Shown: one piece after another, positions 1 through 7,982 of the stretch
How positions within the stretch are numbered: the stretch's first letter is position 1
Layout of the letters: each line of letters begins with the position of its first letter
Source of the DNA: Deltaproteobacteria bacterium
GTDB taxonomy: Bacteria; Myxococcota; Myxococcia; SLRQ01
Length of the DNA stretch: 64,000 nucleotides
Direction of reading: 5' to 3'
Assembly (NCBI GenBank): GCA_029210625.1
Contig: JARGFU010000006.1
Coordinates: 124,001-188,000, forward strand
The notes under the pieces: model-generated
The model's input: only the letters and a program-made list of their open reading frames with translations
Databases searched by the model: none
What the model was told of the DNA's origin: nothing
Program-made: the position numbers and the translations under genes

Positions 1-152
1 GCGCCATCGCGGCCGGGCTCATGGCCACGGTGGAGGGCTACTTCGGTCTCGCCGCGGCGGTCCCCGGCCTGGTCCCCGAGGGGACGGCGGCCGCGACCGC
101 CCGCAGGATCGCTTTCGGCCTGCTGGACGCGCAGCCCCCGGTGGCCGAATGA
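1..152 (+). CDS. C-terminal fragment of an unidentified protein
   Basis: Only the last 49 codons are inside the window; the gene begins upstream. The visible tail is rich in Ala and Gly with an isolated Tyr-Phe-Gly and ends with a TGA that overlaps the next start codon by four bases (ATGA), so it is very probably translationally coupled to the HIT-like/HD gene. No motif in so short a tail allows a family assignment. The reading frame is supported by GC-rich third positions and by the typical stop/start overlap. Confidence 0.6.
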   Translation, partial: AIAAGLMATVEGYFGLAAAVPGLVPEGTAAATARRIAFGLLDAQPPVAE

Positions 153-1219
153 CGGCCGCCTACCGGCTCCCCGGCGGGGCGGTGGCCCGGCTGATGGACC
201 CCCGGGTCCCCTTCCTGCCCCACTACCGGGTGCTCGTCCTGGAGACCCCCGCCTCGCCGGGCGACGAGGTGGCGCTCCTGGCCCTCGCCCGGCAGCTCGC
301 CCGCCGGCTGGGCCAGGAGGCACTGGGCGACCCCGAGGCCTTCTCGGTGCTCTTCAACGGGGCGCGGACCCGCCGCGTCCCCCGGGCCCACGTCCACCTG
401 CTGCCCTCCGGCAGCGTGGCCGGCAAGCGCTGGGGTCTGCTCTTCCTCTCCCTCAAGCGCGGGCTGCGGGCCGGGCGCGACCTCCTCCTCACCCCGCGCA
501 CCCTCCTGCGGGGCTGGAGGGTGGGCCTGCGCCGCCGCTACGCTCGCTGGCGGCTGGCCCGGCTGCGGTCCGAGGCGCCGACACCGCTCCCGGTCCCCGA
601 GCGCGAGGCCCTGGCCGCCCTCTTCGCTGCGGCCTGGCAGGCGCTCGGCTGCAAGGGAGACCCCGCGCCGGCCTTCGGCGATCTGGTGCGCCGCCACGCC
701 GAACCGCACCGGCGCTACCACACCCTGACCCACGTCCAGGCGCTCCTCGCGGGCCTCGAGCGCCACCCGGGGCCCGTCGAGGATCGCGCGGCCCTCCAGC
801 TGGCCATCTTCTTCCACGACGCCATCCAGGTCCCCGGGGGTGAGGAGGACGAGCAGGCCTCGGCCGCCCTCGCCCGGCAGCAGCTCGAGGGCGGCGGCGC
901 CGATCCGGTCCGGCTCGCGGCGATCGAGGAGGCGATCCTCGCGACCCGCCACCGGGCCGCGCCCGCGCCGGGGGACCCCTCCCTGATGGTCGACCTCGAC
1001 CTCTCCATCCTGGGCGCCCTCCCCGGGGACTACGACGCCTACCTGAGCGCCGTGCGGTCGGAGTGGGCCTGGGTCTCCCACCGCCGCTGGCGGCGCGGGC
1101 GGCGCCGGCTCCTGGAGGGCTGGCTCGCCCGGCCGGCCCTCTTCCTCACCCCGGATCACCGCGCGCGCCTGGAGGCGCGGGCGCGGGCCAACCTCGAGCG
1201 GGAGCTGGCCTCGCTCTAG
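149..1219 (+). CDS. HIT-like / HD-superfamily phosphohydrolase fusion protein
   Basis: The protein has 356 residues. The C-terminal half (about 150-356) matches the COG4339-type predicted metal-dependent phosphohydrolases: R-x-Y-H with His191 and a following His in THV, then FFHD with His223 and Asp224, an Asp-x-Asp-Leu-Ser-Ile-Leu-Gly block, and the closing AR.NLERE signature. These residues should bind a metal pair. The N-terminal half carries a short histidine-triad-like His-x-His-Leu-Leu-Pro at about residues 78-83 in a segment resembling HIT-fold nucleotide-binding proteins, but only two of the triad histidines are evident, so this part is less certain. The start overlaps the preceding stop. 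The substrate is unknown; a nucleotide or nucleotide-like phosphoester is the natural guess. Confidence 0.75.
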   Translation: MTAAYRLPGGAVARLMDPRVPFLPHYRVLVLETPASPGDEVALLALARQLARRLGQEALGDPEAFSVLFNGARTRRVPRAHVHLLPSGSVAGKRWGLLFLSLKRGLRAGRDLLLTPRTLLRGWRVGLRRRYARWRLARLRSEAPTPLPVPEREALAALFAAAWQALGCKGDPAPAFGDLVRRHAEPHRRYHTLTHVQALLAGLERHPGPVEDRAALQLAIFFHDAIQVPGGEEDEQASAALARQQLEGGGADPVRLAAIEEAILATRHRAAPAPGDPSLMVDLDLSILGALPGDYDAYLSAVRSEWAWVSHRRWRRGRRRLLEGWLARPALFLTPDHRARLEARARANLERELASL

Positions 1220-1223
1220 CCTC

Positions 1224-2033
1224 TCAGCCGACCCAGGGGCGCTCGATCGAGACCGGGGCTCCCCGGGTGCCGTGGGCGTCGACGGGGCGCAGCTCGATCC
1301 GGACCTTCTCCGGCCTCACCTCCTCGGGCAGGGAGCAGGTGCGAAAGGAGCTGGTCTCCCGCCCACCCTGCCAGGCGCGGCTGAGGCACTCGGTCAGCGC
1401 GCCGGCCTCGGAGCCCGGCTCCGTATCCGCCCGGTGGAGTCGGACCTGGATCAGGGAGTGCTCGGCCGCGCCGGGGATCTTCGCGGCGAGATCGAGGCCG
1501 TTCTCCCGGTCGCTGAGGCGGCAGGCGATGACCTGGAGGATCTCGCCCTCGATGGCGGGCGGCGCGACGGTCGCCCCGGGGTCCTGCCAGGGGCCGGTCT
1601 TCCACCGGGCCGGCTTGCGCTCGCCGCCCGGCTGCCGGATGCGCGGGTTGTAGATCCGGTAGCTCGGCTCCCCGGCCGAGAGCCGCAGGGTGTATTCGGT
1701 GTTCGCCTGGAGGGGCACCGCCGGCTTCAGCAGCACCTGCAGGGTCCCCCGGTGCTCGCCCGGCCCCATCTGCAGCACGTTCAGCTTCACCCCCCGGCCC
1801 TGGTCCTCGAGGATGGCCCGCCCGGCGGCCCGCTCGATCTGCTCGCGGTAGCTCTCCGAGCCCTCCAGGAGGATCACCCCAACGGTGGGGATGACCGTGT
1901 CCACCGGAGGCCAGACCTCGAGCTCTCCGAGGAACAGGGACTTGCGCGCCGGCTCCTGCCACCCCCGGGCCGGGGAGCCGAGGAGGAGGGCCGGGAGGAC
2001 GAGGAGGAGGGAGCGAAGGGACAGGGTGCTCAT
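1224..2033 (-). CDS. secreted protein with Ig-like N-terminal region, function unknown
   Basis: The protein has 269 residues. A signal peptide is clear (hydrophobic Leu-rich core, residues 7-20, then Ala-Arg-Gly). The mature part begins with a segment of the type PPxDxxIPTxGVILLEG, common in beta-sandwich domains of secreted myxobacterial-type proteins, followed by a region of predicted strands and no catalytic motif. A purine-rich AAGGGG lies just upstream of the ATG. It is divergent from the gene at 2080 with only 46 bases between the start codons. The function is not recognised; an envelope or surface location is likely. Confidence 0.7.
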   Translation of the reverse strand: MSTLSLRSLLLVLPALLLGSPARGWQEPARKSLFLGELEVWPPVDTVIPTVGVILLEGSESYREQIERAAGRAILEDQGRGVKLNVLQMGPGEHRGTLQVLLKPAVPLQANTEYTLRLSAGEPSYRIYNPRIRQPGGERKPARWKTGPWQDPGATVAPPAIEGEILQVIACRLSDRENGLDLAAKIPGAAEHSLIQVRLHRADTEPGSEAGALTECLSRAWQGGRETSSFRTCSLPEEVRPEKVRIELRPVDAHGTRGAPVSIERPWVG

Positions 2034-2067
2034 GGCCCCTTCGAACGCACGAGGCCCCCGGAGGATC

Positions 2068-2073
2068 TAGGAT
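2068..2073 (+). promoter_or_regulatory. candidate -10 element (TAGGAT) for a leaderless transcript
   Basis: TAGGAT ends six bases before the ATG at 2080, which would place the transcription start on the A of the start codon. No clear -35 box is seen. The same hexamer at the same distance precedes the gene at 13960, which strengthens the call. Confidence 0.4.
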
Positions 2074-2079
2074 GCAGAC

Positions 2080-2538
2080 ATGAGCAGGGGTCCAGGCGGC
2101 GAGAAGCGGGCAGCGAGGGGAGGCGCCCGGGGCAGCCGCTTCTGGATCGGCACCGTGGTGGTCTTCCTCACCGCTGCGGTGGTGGGGGTCACGGGCCTCC
2201 AGGGCTGGAGCGAGGCGGCCGTCACGGAGTGGAGCCGGCGGGACGCGGTCCTCCCCCTGGGCAGCCCCCGGGCCAAGATCCTGGAGATCCACTCTGCCTC
2301 GCCCGAGGTGCTGGAGCCCGGCGCGAGCCTGGCGTCCGTGGCCGCCTGGTCCTTCGTCCTGGAGGGGAGGGGGGACTGCGGCGACCCCACCGACGACTGG
2401 AGCCGCTTCGCGCGCCGTCAGCTCGAGCAGGGCCGGACCCTGCTCCTCTTCCCCACGGGCTTCCCGGCGGGGCGCACCTACGTCTACATCCTGGGTGAGG
2501 ACGAGCTCCTCGCCTGCCGGATCGTCGCGGCGTCCTGA
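2080..2538 (+). CDS. membrane-anchored hypothetical protein
   Basis: The protein has 152 residues. A basic N-terminus (Arg/Lys/Gly-rich, residues 1-20) precedes one hydrophobic segment at about 21-41, giving an N-in signal-anchor topology with the remaining ~110 residues outside the inner membrane. The exported part contains two Cys close to each other (one near residue 107, one near the C-terminus), which could form a disulphide. No family is recognised. The start is preceded by a TAGGAT box at exactly leaderless distance. Confidence 0.6.
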   Translation: MSRGPGGEKRAARGGARGSRFWIGTVVVFLTAAVVGVTGLQGWSEAAVTEWSRRDAVLPLGSPRAKILEIHSASPEVLEPGASLASVAAWSFVLEGRGDCGDPTDDWSRFARRQLEQGRTLLLFPTGFPAGRTYVYILGEDELLACRIVAAS

Positions 2539-2541
2539 CCG

Positions 2542-3135
2542 CTACAGCTTCTTCACCTCGTCCCGGATGCGCTTCACGAGGTTGGGCATCGAGTTCATCT
2601 GCGCCTTGTGGCGGATGAAGTCGGGCACAGCGCTCTTGGGGATGGCGAGGATCTCGTAGCGCAGGAGCGTGCGCTTCGGGTCACCCTTGAAGGGCCGGAA
2701 GACATAGGAGCCGATCAGGGTCAGGTAGTCGCTCTCCTTGCCCTCCAGGAGGTGCCACTTCCGGTACCACTCGTCGGGCCCCTCTTTGCGCTTGTCGATG
2801 GTGACGGCGACCAGGTCGGAGAAGGGGAAGGGCATGTCCAGGGTCGACTCGCAGACGTGGCTGTCGGCGGTCTTCTTGACCGTCTTCCCCGTCTTCATCC
2901 GCGGCATGCGATCGACCCAGCGGTCGCAGTTGGTGGTGACCTCGTAGACATCGGCGGGCGTGGCGTCGATCACCGCGGTGGTGATCAGGCGGGGGTGCTC
3001 ATAGCCCTCGACCTTCTCGGTCCAGACGAAGACCTCGCCCTGATCGAGCTTGGCCTCGCTCAGCTCCGCCGGCGGCGCGGCGAACGCCGACCCCACCGCC
3101 GAGGCGGCCAGGAGGAACATCAGAGCCCGGACCAT
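2542..3135 (-). CDS. exported START/SRPBCC (Coq10-type) lipid-binding domain protein
   Basis: The protein has 197 residues with a signal peptide (MVRALMFLLAASAVGSAFA-type, cleaved after Ala). The mature part has the SRPBCC pattern: a first strand ending in a Thr-Ala-Val-Ile-Asp-Ala segment, the helix beginning TPADVYEVT, the Arg-Met-Pro-Arg-Met turn, and a long amphipathic C-terminal helix ending in RIRDEVKKL. Such domains form a deep hydrophobic cavity, so a periplasmic lipid or quinone ligand is plausible. The ATG at 3135 is chosen because the signal peptide starts there; the in-frame codons upstream lack signal-peptide character. Confidence 0.75.
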   Translation of the reverse strand: MVRALMFLLAASAVGSAFAAPPAELSEAKLDQGEVFVWTEKVEGYEHPRLITTAVIDATPADVYEVTTNCDRWVDRMPRMKTGKTVKKTADSHVCESTLDMPFPFSDLVAVTIDKRKEGPDEWYRKWHLLEGKESDYLTLIGSYVFRPFKGDPKRTLLRYEILAIPKSAVPDFIRHKAQMNSMPNLVKRIRDEVKKL

Positions 3136-3181
3136 CACCCTTGGAATGTGGCAGACCGGAAGCGGCGTTGGCAACGCGTTT

Positions 3182-4939
3182 CTAGAGCGCGCTCTCCAGG
3201 GCCTGGACCTGGTCGTAGATCATCCGCTGCTTGGCCGGGTGGCTGGCGGCCGGCCGCCCGCGGGCGAGGAAGTCGTTCGGGTACTCGAGGGTGTACTCGA
3301 TGCGCCAGACCGTCTTGCTGCCGGGCGTCAGGTCCGCGACCCACTTCACGACTCCGTCGGCGTCGCGGGCCGCCCCCTTCGGGATCTCCACGTCGTCGAG
3401 CTCGAGGTCCTCGTTCTGCGGCACCGGCACCCGATCGCCCACCTCCAGGCGGACCGCCTCGAGCCCGAGGTTCTCCGCGGAGATCAGGAAGGAGGCGGTG
3501 ACCGTCGTGCGGCGCCGCCCGCGGTCGATCGAGCTGCGCTCCCGGTCGATGGTGCGCTCGAGCTTCACGCCCTCGTGGATCCCGAGGAAGGTCGAGAAGG
3601 ACTCCCGCGGCGCCACGAAGGGCAGCTCGCTGGTGCCCACGAAGGCGCCGTCCAGGTAGAGGGCCGTCCGGCCCGGCAGGATCGACTGCTCGGAGGTGTT
3701 CATCAGGGCCGCCGTGCGGATCACGTTGAGGGAGACCTCCGGCACCGCCACGAGCTTCAGGCCGGCGTCGAAGCTCGCCCGGGCGATGGGCACCCGGACG
3801 GTCTTGCCGTCGCTGCGCACCGTTCGCTGGGCGAGCGCCTCGAAGTGGGCGGTGGTGCCCCGGGCCGCGAGGCTCTCGAAGGCGGCGGTGGCGCGCTGCT
3901 CGACCTGCTGCTGGTGCTCGAGCTGCATGCGCCACTCGGGGTTCGCCTTGTTGGCGAGCTCGTTCTGGAGCAGGTAGCTCGAGCGCGCCTTCTGGAAGGA
4001 CTCGGTCGCCCGGTTCACCGCCTCGCCCAGGCCCACCCCGTCGTCTCCCAGGAGGAGGGCCTGCACCTCGGGGACGACCAGGGTCTCCCGGGGCAGCTGG
4101 GTGGAGAAGGTGAGCTTCGCCCCCTCCCAGTCCTCACCGGTGGTCTGCACCACCGAGGCGGCCTGCAGCATCGAGACCGCCCGGCCCTCGGCGCGGGCCC
4201 GCAGCTCGCCCACCGGCTCCCAGGTCGCGCCGCTGGTCAGGTAGGAGAGGTTCAGCTCGGCCTTGCCCTTGCCCCGGATCTGCAGGTGCACCGACTGCTG
4301 CACCAGCTGGGTGCGGGAGCGCAGCTCGCTCAGGGTCAGGGAGCGCGCCGAGAGCTCGGGCTCGAGGGCGCGGCGCTGGCGGCCGACCTTGCGCAGGGCG
4401 GCGCGGGCCTCCCGCAGCCCGCTGCCGAGGAAGTCGAAGGTGGCCTCGTAGGTCTTCACCTCGATGTCCCGGGTCGCCATGTCGCGGGGGAGCTTGTCGT
4501 TCGAGAAGGCCCGCAGGGCCTCGAGCTGGGCGATCTCGGCGCGCAGCACGGCCTCCTCGTCCTGGAGATCCTCCAGGCGATCGGAGATCTCTCGCAGGCT
4601 CTCCTCCGCCGCCTTCACCGACGCGTCGGTGGCCTCGACCAGGAAGCTCTTCTCGACCCTCACGTCGAGGATCTCCCCGGCGGCCGCGGGGGCGAGGCCC
4701 GCCCGCACCGACTCGGGGTCGATCCAGCCGGGCAGCCCCCGCACCACGACCTCCTTCACCTCGGCGTCGAGGCGCAGGGGGGCGGTGCGGGTGACCTGGG
4801 CCCGGTCCGCGAAGACCGTGACCGCCGAGATCCGGGTCTCCAGCTCCGAGGTGGGGAGGGTCGCCGCGAGGGCGAGGCAGGGAAGTGCGAGGAGCGCGCC
4901 CAGCGTGAGCCGGGCGGCCAGGGAGATCGAGCGGCGCAT
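3182..4939 (-). CDS. MuiA-family protein (DUF4140 / DUF4139), exported
   Basis: The protein has 585 residues. It has a signal peptide (residues 1-25), an N-terminal DUF4140-like domain opening with the typical SAVTVFADRAQVTR motif, a coiled coil at about 100-200, and a DUF4139 domain from about 215 to the end, beginning LNLSYLTSGATWEP and ending in a region that describes mixed beta-sheet. This is the full usual arrangement of the mucoidy-inhibitor MuiA family, whose biochemical role is unknown. A GGAGG ribosome site lies seven bases before the ATG. It is convergent with nothing and divergent from the protease gene at 5099. Confidence 0.85.
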   Translation of the reverse strand: MRRSISLAARLTLGALLALPCLALAATLPTSELETRISAVTVFADRAQVTRTAPLRLDAEVKEVVVRGLPGWIDPESVRAGLAPAAAGEILDVRVEKSFLVEATDASVKAAEESLREISDRLEDLQDEEAVLRAEIAQLEALRAFSNDKLPRDMATRDIEVKTYEATFDFLGSGLREARAALRKVGRQRRALEPELSARSLTLSELRSRTQLVQQSVHLQIRGKGKAELNLSYLTSGATWEPVGELRARAEGRAVSMLQAASVVQTTGEDWEGAKLTFSTQLPRETLVVPEVQALLLGDDGVGLGEAVNRATESFQKARSSYLLQNELANKANPEWRMQLEHQQQVEQRATAAFESLAARGTTAHFEALAQRTVRSDGKTVRVPIARASFDAGLKLVAVPEVSLNVIRTAALMNTSEQSILPGRTALYLDGAFVGTSELPFVAPRESFSTFLGIHEGVKLERTIDRERSSIDRGRRRTTVTASFLISAENLGLEAVRLEVGDRVPVPQNEDLELDDVEIPKGAARDADGVVKWVADLTPGSKTVWRIEYTLEYPNDFLARGRPAASHPAKQRMIYDQVQALESAL

Positions 4940-5098
4940 GGGGCCTCCTGCAGGAAGATAGACGACGTCCAGGAGGTTCTACGGACGAGCCGGCTCCGGG
5001 ATCTGTCCCGGGGGTTGGTCGTTCCCACGGCTCCCGGCGTAGATCTCGACGGCCACCCGTCCGTCAGGATAGGGGAAGAGCGAGCGCGGAGACCCACC

Positions 5099-6145
5099 TT
5101 GACCAACCCCGAGTCCACCGTCATCACCAGCCGACCCACGCTTCCGAAGAAGAGGAAGCGTCGCTGGGGTGTGTTCTCCCTCTTCTTCGCCTTCCTCTTC
5201 AGCTACGCCCTGACGGTGGTCTACGCCGCCTGGGCCGGGCAGCTCATCGACTCGGACGAGCTCCTCCTCGGGCTCTCCCTGGGAGCGGCGGTCGTCCTCC
5301 CGATCCTCCTCGGGCTGCCCATCAAGGCCATCGGCCCCCGCCTGATGGCCGCCCTGAACCTCCTGATCCTCGGCGGCATCCTCTTCTTCGCGGGAGAGGG
5401 GACGGACACCTTCCTGGCCCGGAACGGGGCGCGGGTCTTCCACCCCCTGGGGGACTCGCCGGCCGTGACCGGCACCGCCTCCCTCACCGTGGACGCCCTG
5501 CGCTTCGCCGCGCGCCATGGTGGACCGGCCCCGGTGGAGATCGACGAGCGTCCGACCGACGGGGGCGTGGTCGAGGGTGTCGACGGCGGCTCGCCCTGGG
5601 GTGTCCTCCTGGGGGGACCCACCGCCGATGGCGGGAGCGGTCCGGTGGACGGCGGCGGCGCGGAGGGCGTTCCCGACGGCTCGGTGTCGGGTGGCGCGAT
5701 CGAGCCGGCCGAGGATCCCGCCGACGGCGGCGGGCCGGGAGGGCTCCCCGATCCGGTGCCTGGCGACCCCGAGGTCCTGGTCATCCCCATCGACGCCAAC
5801 GGAAGCACCTTCGACGTCGGAGCCCTGGTGAACGGGAAGCCCACCAGCTTCGTCTTCGACAGCGGCGCCCACGACGTCTCCATCACCTCGGCGCTGGCTC
5901 GCCGGCTGGGACTCTCGGACGCGGACGCCATCGACTGGCGGGTCTACCGGACCGCCAACGGTCAGGTCCGGCAGCCGGTGGTGATCATCGACTCGATCGA
6001 TCTGGGCGAGGGCTTCGTGGTCGAGAAGGTCGAGGGGAGCATCTGCCGGGGCTGCTCGGACAACCTCCTGGGCCGCAGCTTCCAGAAGCACTTCCTCATC
6101 GAGATCGACTCGAAGCGCGCCGAGGTGCGGCTGCGGCGCAACTGA
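5099..6145 (+). CDS. membrane-anchored retropepsin-like aspartic protease
   Basis: The protein has 348 residues. Three hydrophobic segments (about 20-45, 48-70 and 75-95) are followed by a low-complexity Gly/Asp/Pro linker (about 130-225) and a C-terminal clan AA aspartic protease domain. The catalytic motif is Phe-Asp-Ser-Gly-Ala with Asp254, and the matching hydrophobic LLGRSF flap-end motif lies near residue 325. Such single-domain enzymes work as homodimers. The start is TTG at 5099: a GGAG lies seven bases upstream and the open frame extending further 5' is antisense to the MuiA gene. The substrate is unknown. The protease domain most likely faces the periplasm if the three segments all span the membrane. 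Confidence 0.8.
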   Translation: MTNPESTVITSRPTLPKKRKRRWGVFSLFFAFLFSYALTVVYAAWAGQLIDSDELLLGLSLGAAVVLPILLGLPIKAIGPRLMAALNLLILGGILFFAGEGTDTFLARNGARVFHPLGDSPAVTGTASLTVDALRFAARHGGPAPVEIDERPTDGGVVEGVDGGSPWGVLLGGPTADGGSGPVDGGGAEGVPDGSVSGGAIEPAEDPADGGGPGGLPDPVPGDPEVLVIPIDANGSTFDVGALVNGKPTSFVFDSGAHDVSITSALARRLGLSDADAIDWRVYRTANGQVRQPVVIIDSIDLGEGFVVEKVEGSICRGCSDNLLGRSFQKHFLIEIDSKRAEVRLRRN

Positions 6146-6189
6146 GGGCCCGCCGGGCCACGGCGCAGACGAAAGCGCGAGGCGCCTGC

Positions 6190-6195
6190 TATGAA
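6190..6195 (+). promoter_or_regulatory. candidate -10 element (TATGAA) close to the start codon
   Basis: TATGAA matches the -10 consensus at four of six positions and ends six bases before the ATG at 6202, the same spacing as at 2080 and 13960. A GGCGGG between it and the ATG could also serve as a weak ribosome site, so the leaderless reading is uncertain here. Confidence 0.3.
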
Positions 6196-6201
6196 GGCGG
6201 G

Positions 6202-7332
6202 ATGAAGCGCGCCCTCGTCCCCGTCGCCCTCCTCGCCTTCGCCGCTGCCTGCGGGCCGAAGCCGGAGCCCCTGCAGCTCCCCGATGATCCGGCCGAGACC
6301 GGGGTGCCGGTGGGGGTGCGGACCTTCTCCGTCGGCGAGCTGGTGGTCGAGGCCTGGTACCCGGCCAGCGACGCGGTCGCGGGCGAGCCCACCGAGATCC
6401 TCTCCCTCGCCGAGTGGATCCCCATCGCGTTCACCGAGCGGGTCGGGGAGATCGACGCGCCGACCCTGCAGACGCCCGCGGTGCGCGACGCCGAGCTGCG
6501 GGTCCCCGAGTCCCCCTACCCGGTGGTGATCTTCTCCCACGGCCTCGCGGCCTTCCGCTCCCAGTCCATCGATCTGGTCACCCACCTGGCCTCGCGGGGC
6601 TATGTCGTGGTCGCGACGGACCACATCGGCCGCTCCTTCCCCGACCTCCTCCCCTGTGTCTTCGATCCGGCCCCCGACGACTGCACCCTCGGAACGGCCT
6701 TCGACGATCCCGCGCCGCCCCAGGTCGCGGAGGTCGTGACCTGGCTCGAGGCCGCGAACGTCGAGGAGAAGGGCTTCTTCGAGGAGGCCCTCGACCTCGA
6801 GAGGCTGGTCCTCTCCGGGCACTCGGCCGGCTCCTCCACCACCGCCACGGTGGGGCAGGAGGACGAGCGCTTCGTGGCGCTGCTGCAGCTGGCCGGCGCC
6901 CGCTCGATCACCCGGGAGGTGCCGGTGCTCGCCATGGGCGCCACCTGCGACACCTTCGTCACCGACCAGGACATGCGCGAGGGCATCGCGGGCACTGCCA
7001 CCGGCAACCTCGTGCAGATCGCCGGCGCCGGGCACCTCGCCTTCTCCGACATGTGCGAGATGGGGCTGGTCGAGCTGGGCCAGGCCCACCTCGAGGGGCG
7101 CACGGATCTCAACCAGTTCATCTACGACATACTCATCGAGCTGGGCTCCGACGGCTGCCCGGGTCACGAGCTGCCCAACATGCCCCAGGCCTGCCTCGAC
7201 TCGGGTTACCTCCCGCTGGCGACCTCGGACCGGATCATCCGTCACTACACCACCGCCTTCCTCGACGACGTCCTCTTCGGGCGGGGGCCGGGTGCGCAGG
7301 CGGGCGTCTTCCCCGAGGCGGAGATGCAGTGA
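6202..7332 (+). CDS. lipoprotein alpha/beta hydrolase (PAF-acetylhydrolase / dienelactone-hydrolase-like)
   Basis: The protein has 376 residues. A lipoprotein signal (residues 1-19, FAAAC lipobox) is followed by an alpha/beta hydrolase fold. The oxyanion region VVIFSHGLAAF precedes the GHSAGS nucleophile elbow with Ser208; His278 in GAGHLAF is the likely catalytic His, and Asp in ATCDTF or nearby completes the triad. Four or more Cys in the mature chain suggest disulphides, as expected outside the cytoplasm. It overlaps the next gene by four bases (GTGA), so the three genes 6202-8980 form an operon. An esterase or phospholipase activity is likely; the substrate is unknown. Confidence 0.8.
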   Translation: MKRALVPVALLAFAAACGPKPEPLQLPDDPAETGVPVGVRTFSVGELVVEAWYPASDAVAGEPTEILSLAEWIPIAFTERVGEIDAPTLQTPAVRDAELRVPESPYPVVIFSHGLAAFRSQSIDLVTHLASRGYVVVATDHIGRSFPDLLPCVFDPAPDDCTLGTAFDDPAPPQVAEVVTWLEAANVEEKGFFEEALDLERLVLSGHSAGSSTTATVGQEDERFVALLQLAGARSITREVPVLAMGATCDTFVTDQDMREGIAGTATGNLVQIAGAGHLAFSDMCEMGLVELGQAHLEGRTDLNQFIYDILIELGSDGCPGHELPNMPQACLDSGYLPLATSDRIIRHYTTAFLDDVLFGRGPGAQAGVFPEAEMQ

Positions 7333-7982
7333 GCGGGGAGGCCAAGGTCCGGACCAAGCTCTACGATGGCGGGGTCTACGGCGCGCTCCTCGAGCCCCTC
7401 CTCGAGGGCCTGCACACCTTCGTCGCCGCGCAGGTGGAGCCCGGCCAGGTGCTCCTCGACGTTGGCTGCGGCACCGGCGCGCTGCTGCGCAAGCTGGCGC
7501 CGGCGGCCCGCTCGGTGGAGGGCGTCGACCTCTCCCCCGCGATGATCGCTCATGCTCGCAAGCGGGCCGAGGCCGCGGGCCTCGAGAACGTGAGCTTCCG
7601 CACCGGAGACGCCACCCGCACCCTGAGCGAGCTCCCCGCCGATCACTTCGATCAGGCCACCCTGGTGCTGGCGCTCCACGAGATGCCGGCGAAGGTGCGC
7701 GCGCCCCTCCTGCAAGAGGTGGCCCGGGTCTCCCGGTCGATCCTCTGCGTGGACTTCCGGGTGCCCATGCCCCGCAACCTCCCCGGGCTGCGCAACCGCA
7801 CCTTCGAGCTCCTGGCGGGGCTGGATCACTTCCGGGCCTTCCGGGACTTCTACCGGCGCGGCGGCGTCGAGGCCATCGCCCGCGCCGCGGAGCTGCGCTA
7901 TGAGCACTTGCGCTTCGTCGACGGCGCCACCCTCGAGCTGGCGCGCCTGAGCCGGCCCACGCCGGGGAGCGAGACCGCTTGA
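7329..7982 (+). CDS. class I SAM-dependent methyltransferase
   Basis: The protein has 217 residues and starts with GTG overlapping the previous stop. The Rossmann motif I is LLDVGCGTG (about residues 42-50), followed by the acidic GVDLSPAMI motif II, and a NVSFRTGDATRT post-motif. The remainder has the helical segments of UbiE-type small-molecule methyltransferases. Its place between a hydrolase and a quinone-reductase-like enzyme suggests action on a small hydrophobic molecule, but no substrate signature is visible. It also overlaps the next gene by four bases. Confidence 0.85.
   Translation: MSGEAKVRTKLYDGGVYGALLEPLLEGLHTFVAAQVEPGQVLLDVGCGTGALLRKLAPAARSVEGVDLSPAMIAHARKRAEAAGLENVSFRTGDATRTLSELPADHFDQATLVLALHEMPAKVRAPLLQEVARVSRSILCVDFRVPMPRNLPGLRNRTFELLAGLDHFRAFRDFYRRGGVEAIARAAELRYEHLRFVDGATLELARLSRPTPGSETA

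Noticed and set aside
3050-5098. Open frame continuing upstream of the protease gene, giving a protein of over 1000 residues
   Set aside because: It is antisense to the clearly coding MuiA gene and has the Arg/Gly/His-rich composition of GC-rich shadow frames. The TTG at 5099 has a proper ribosome site.
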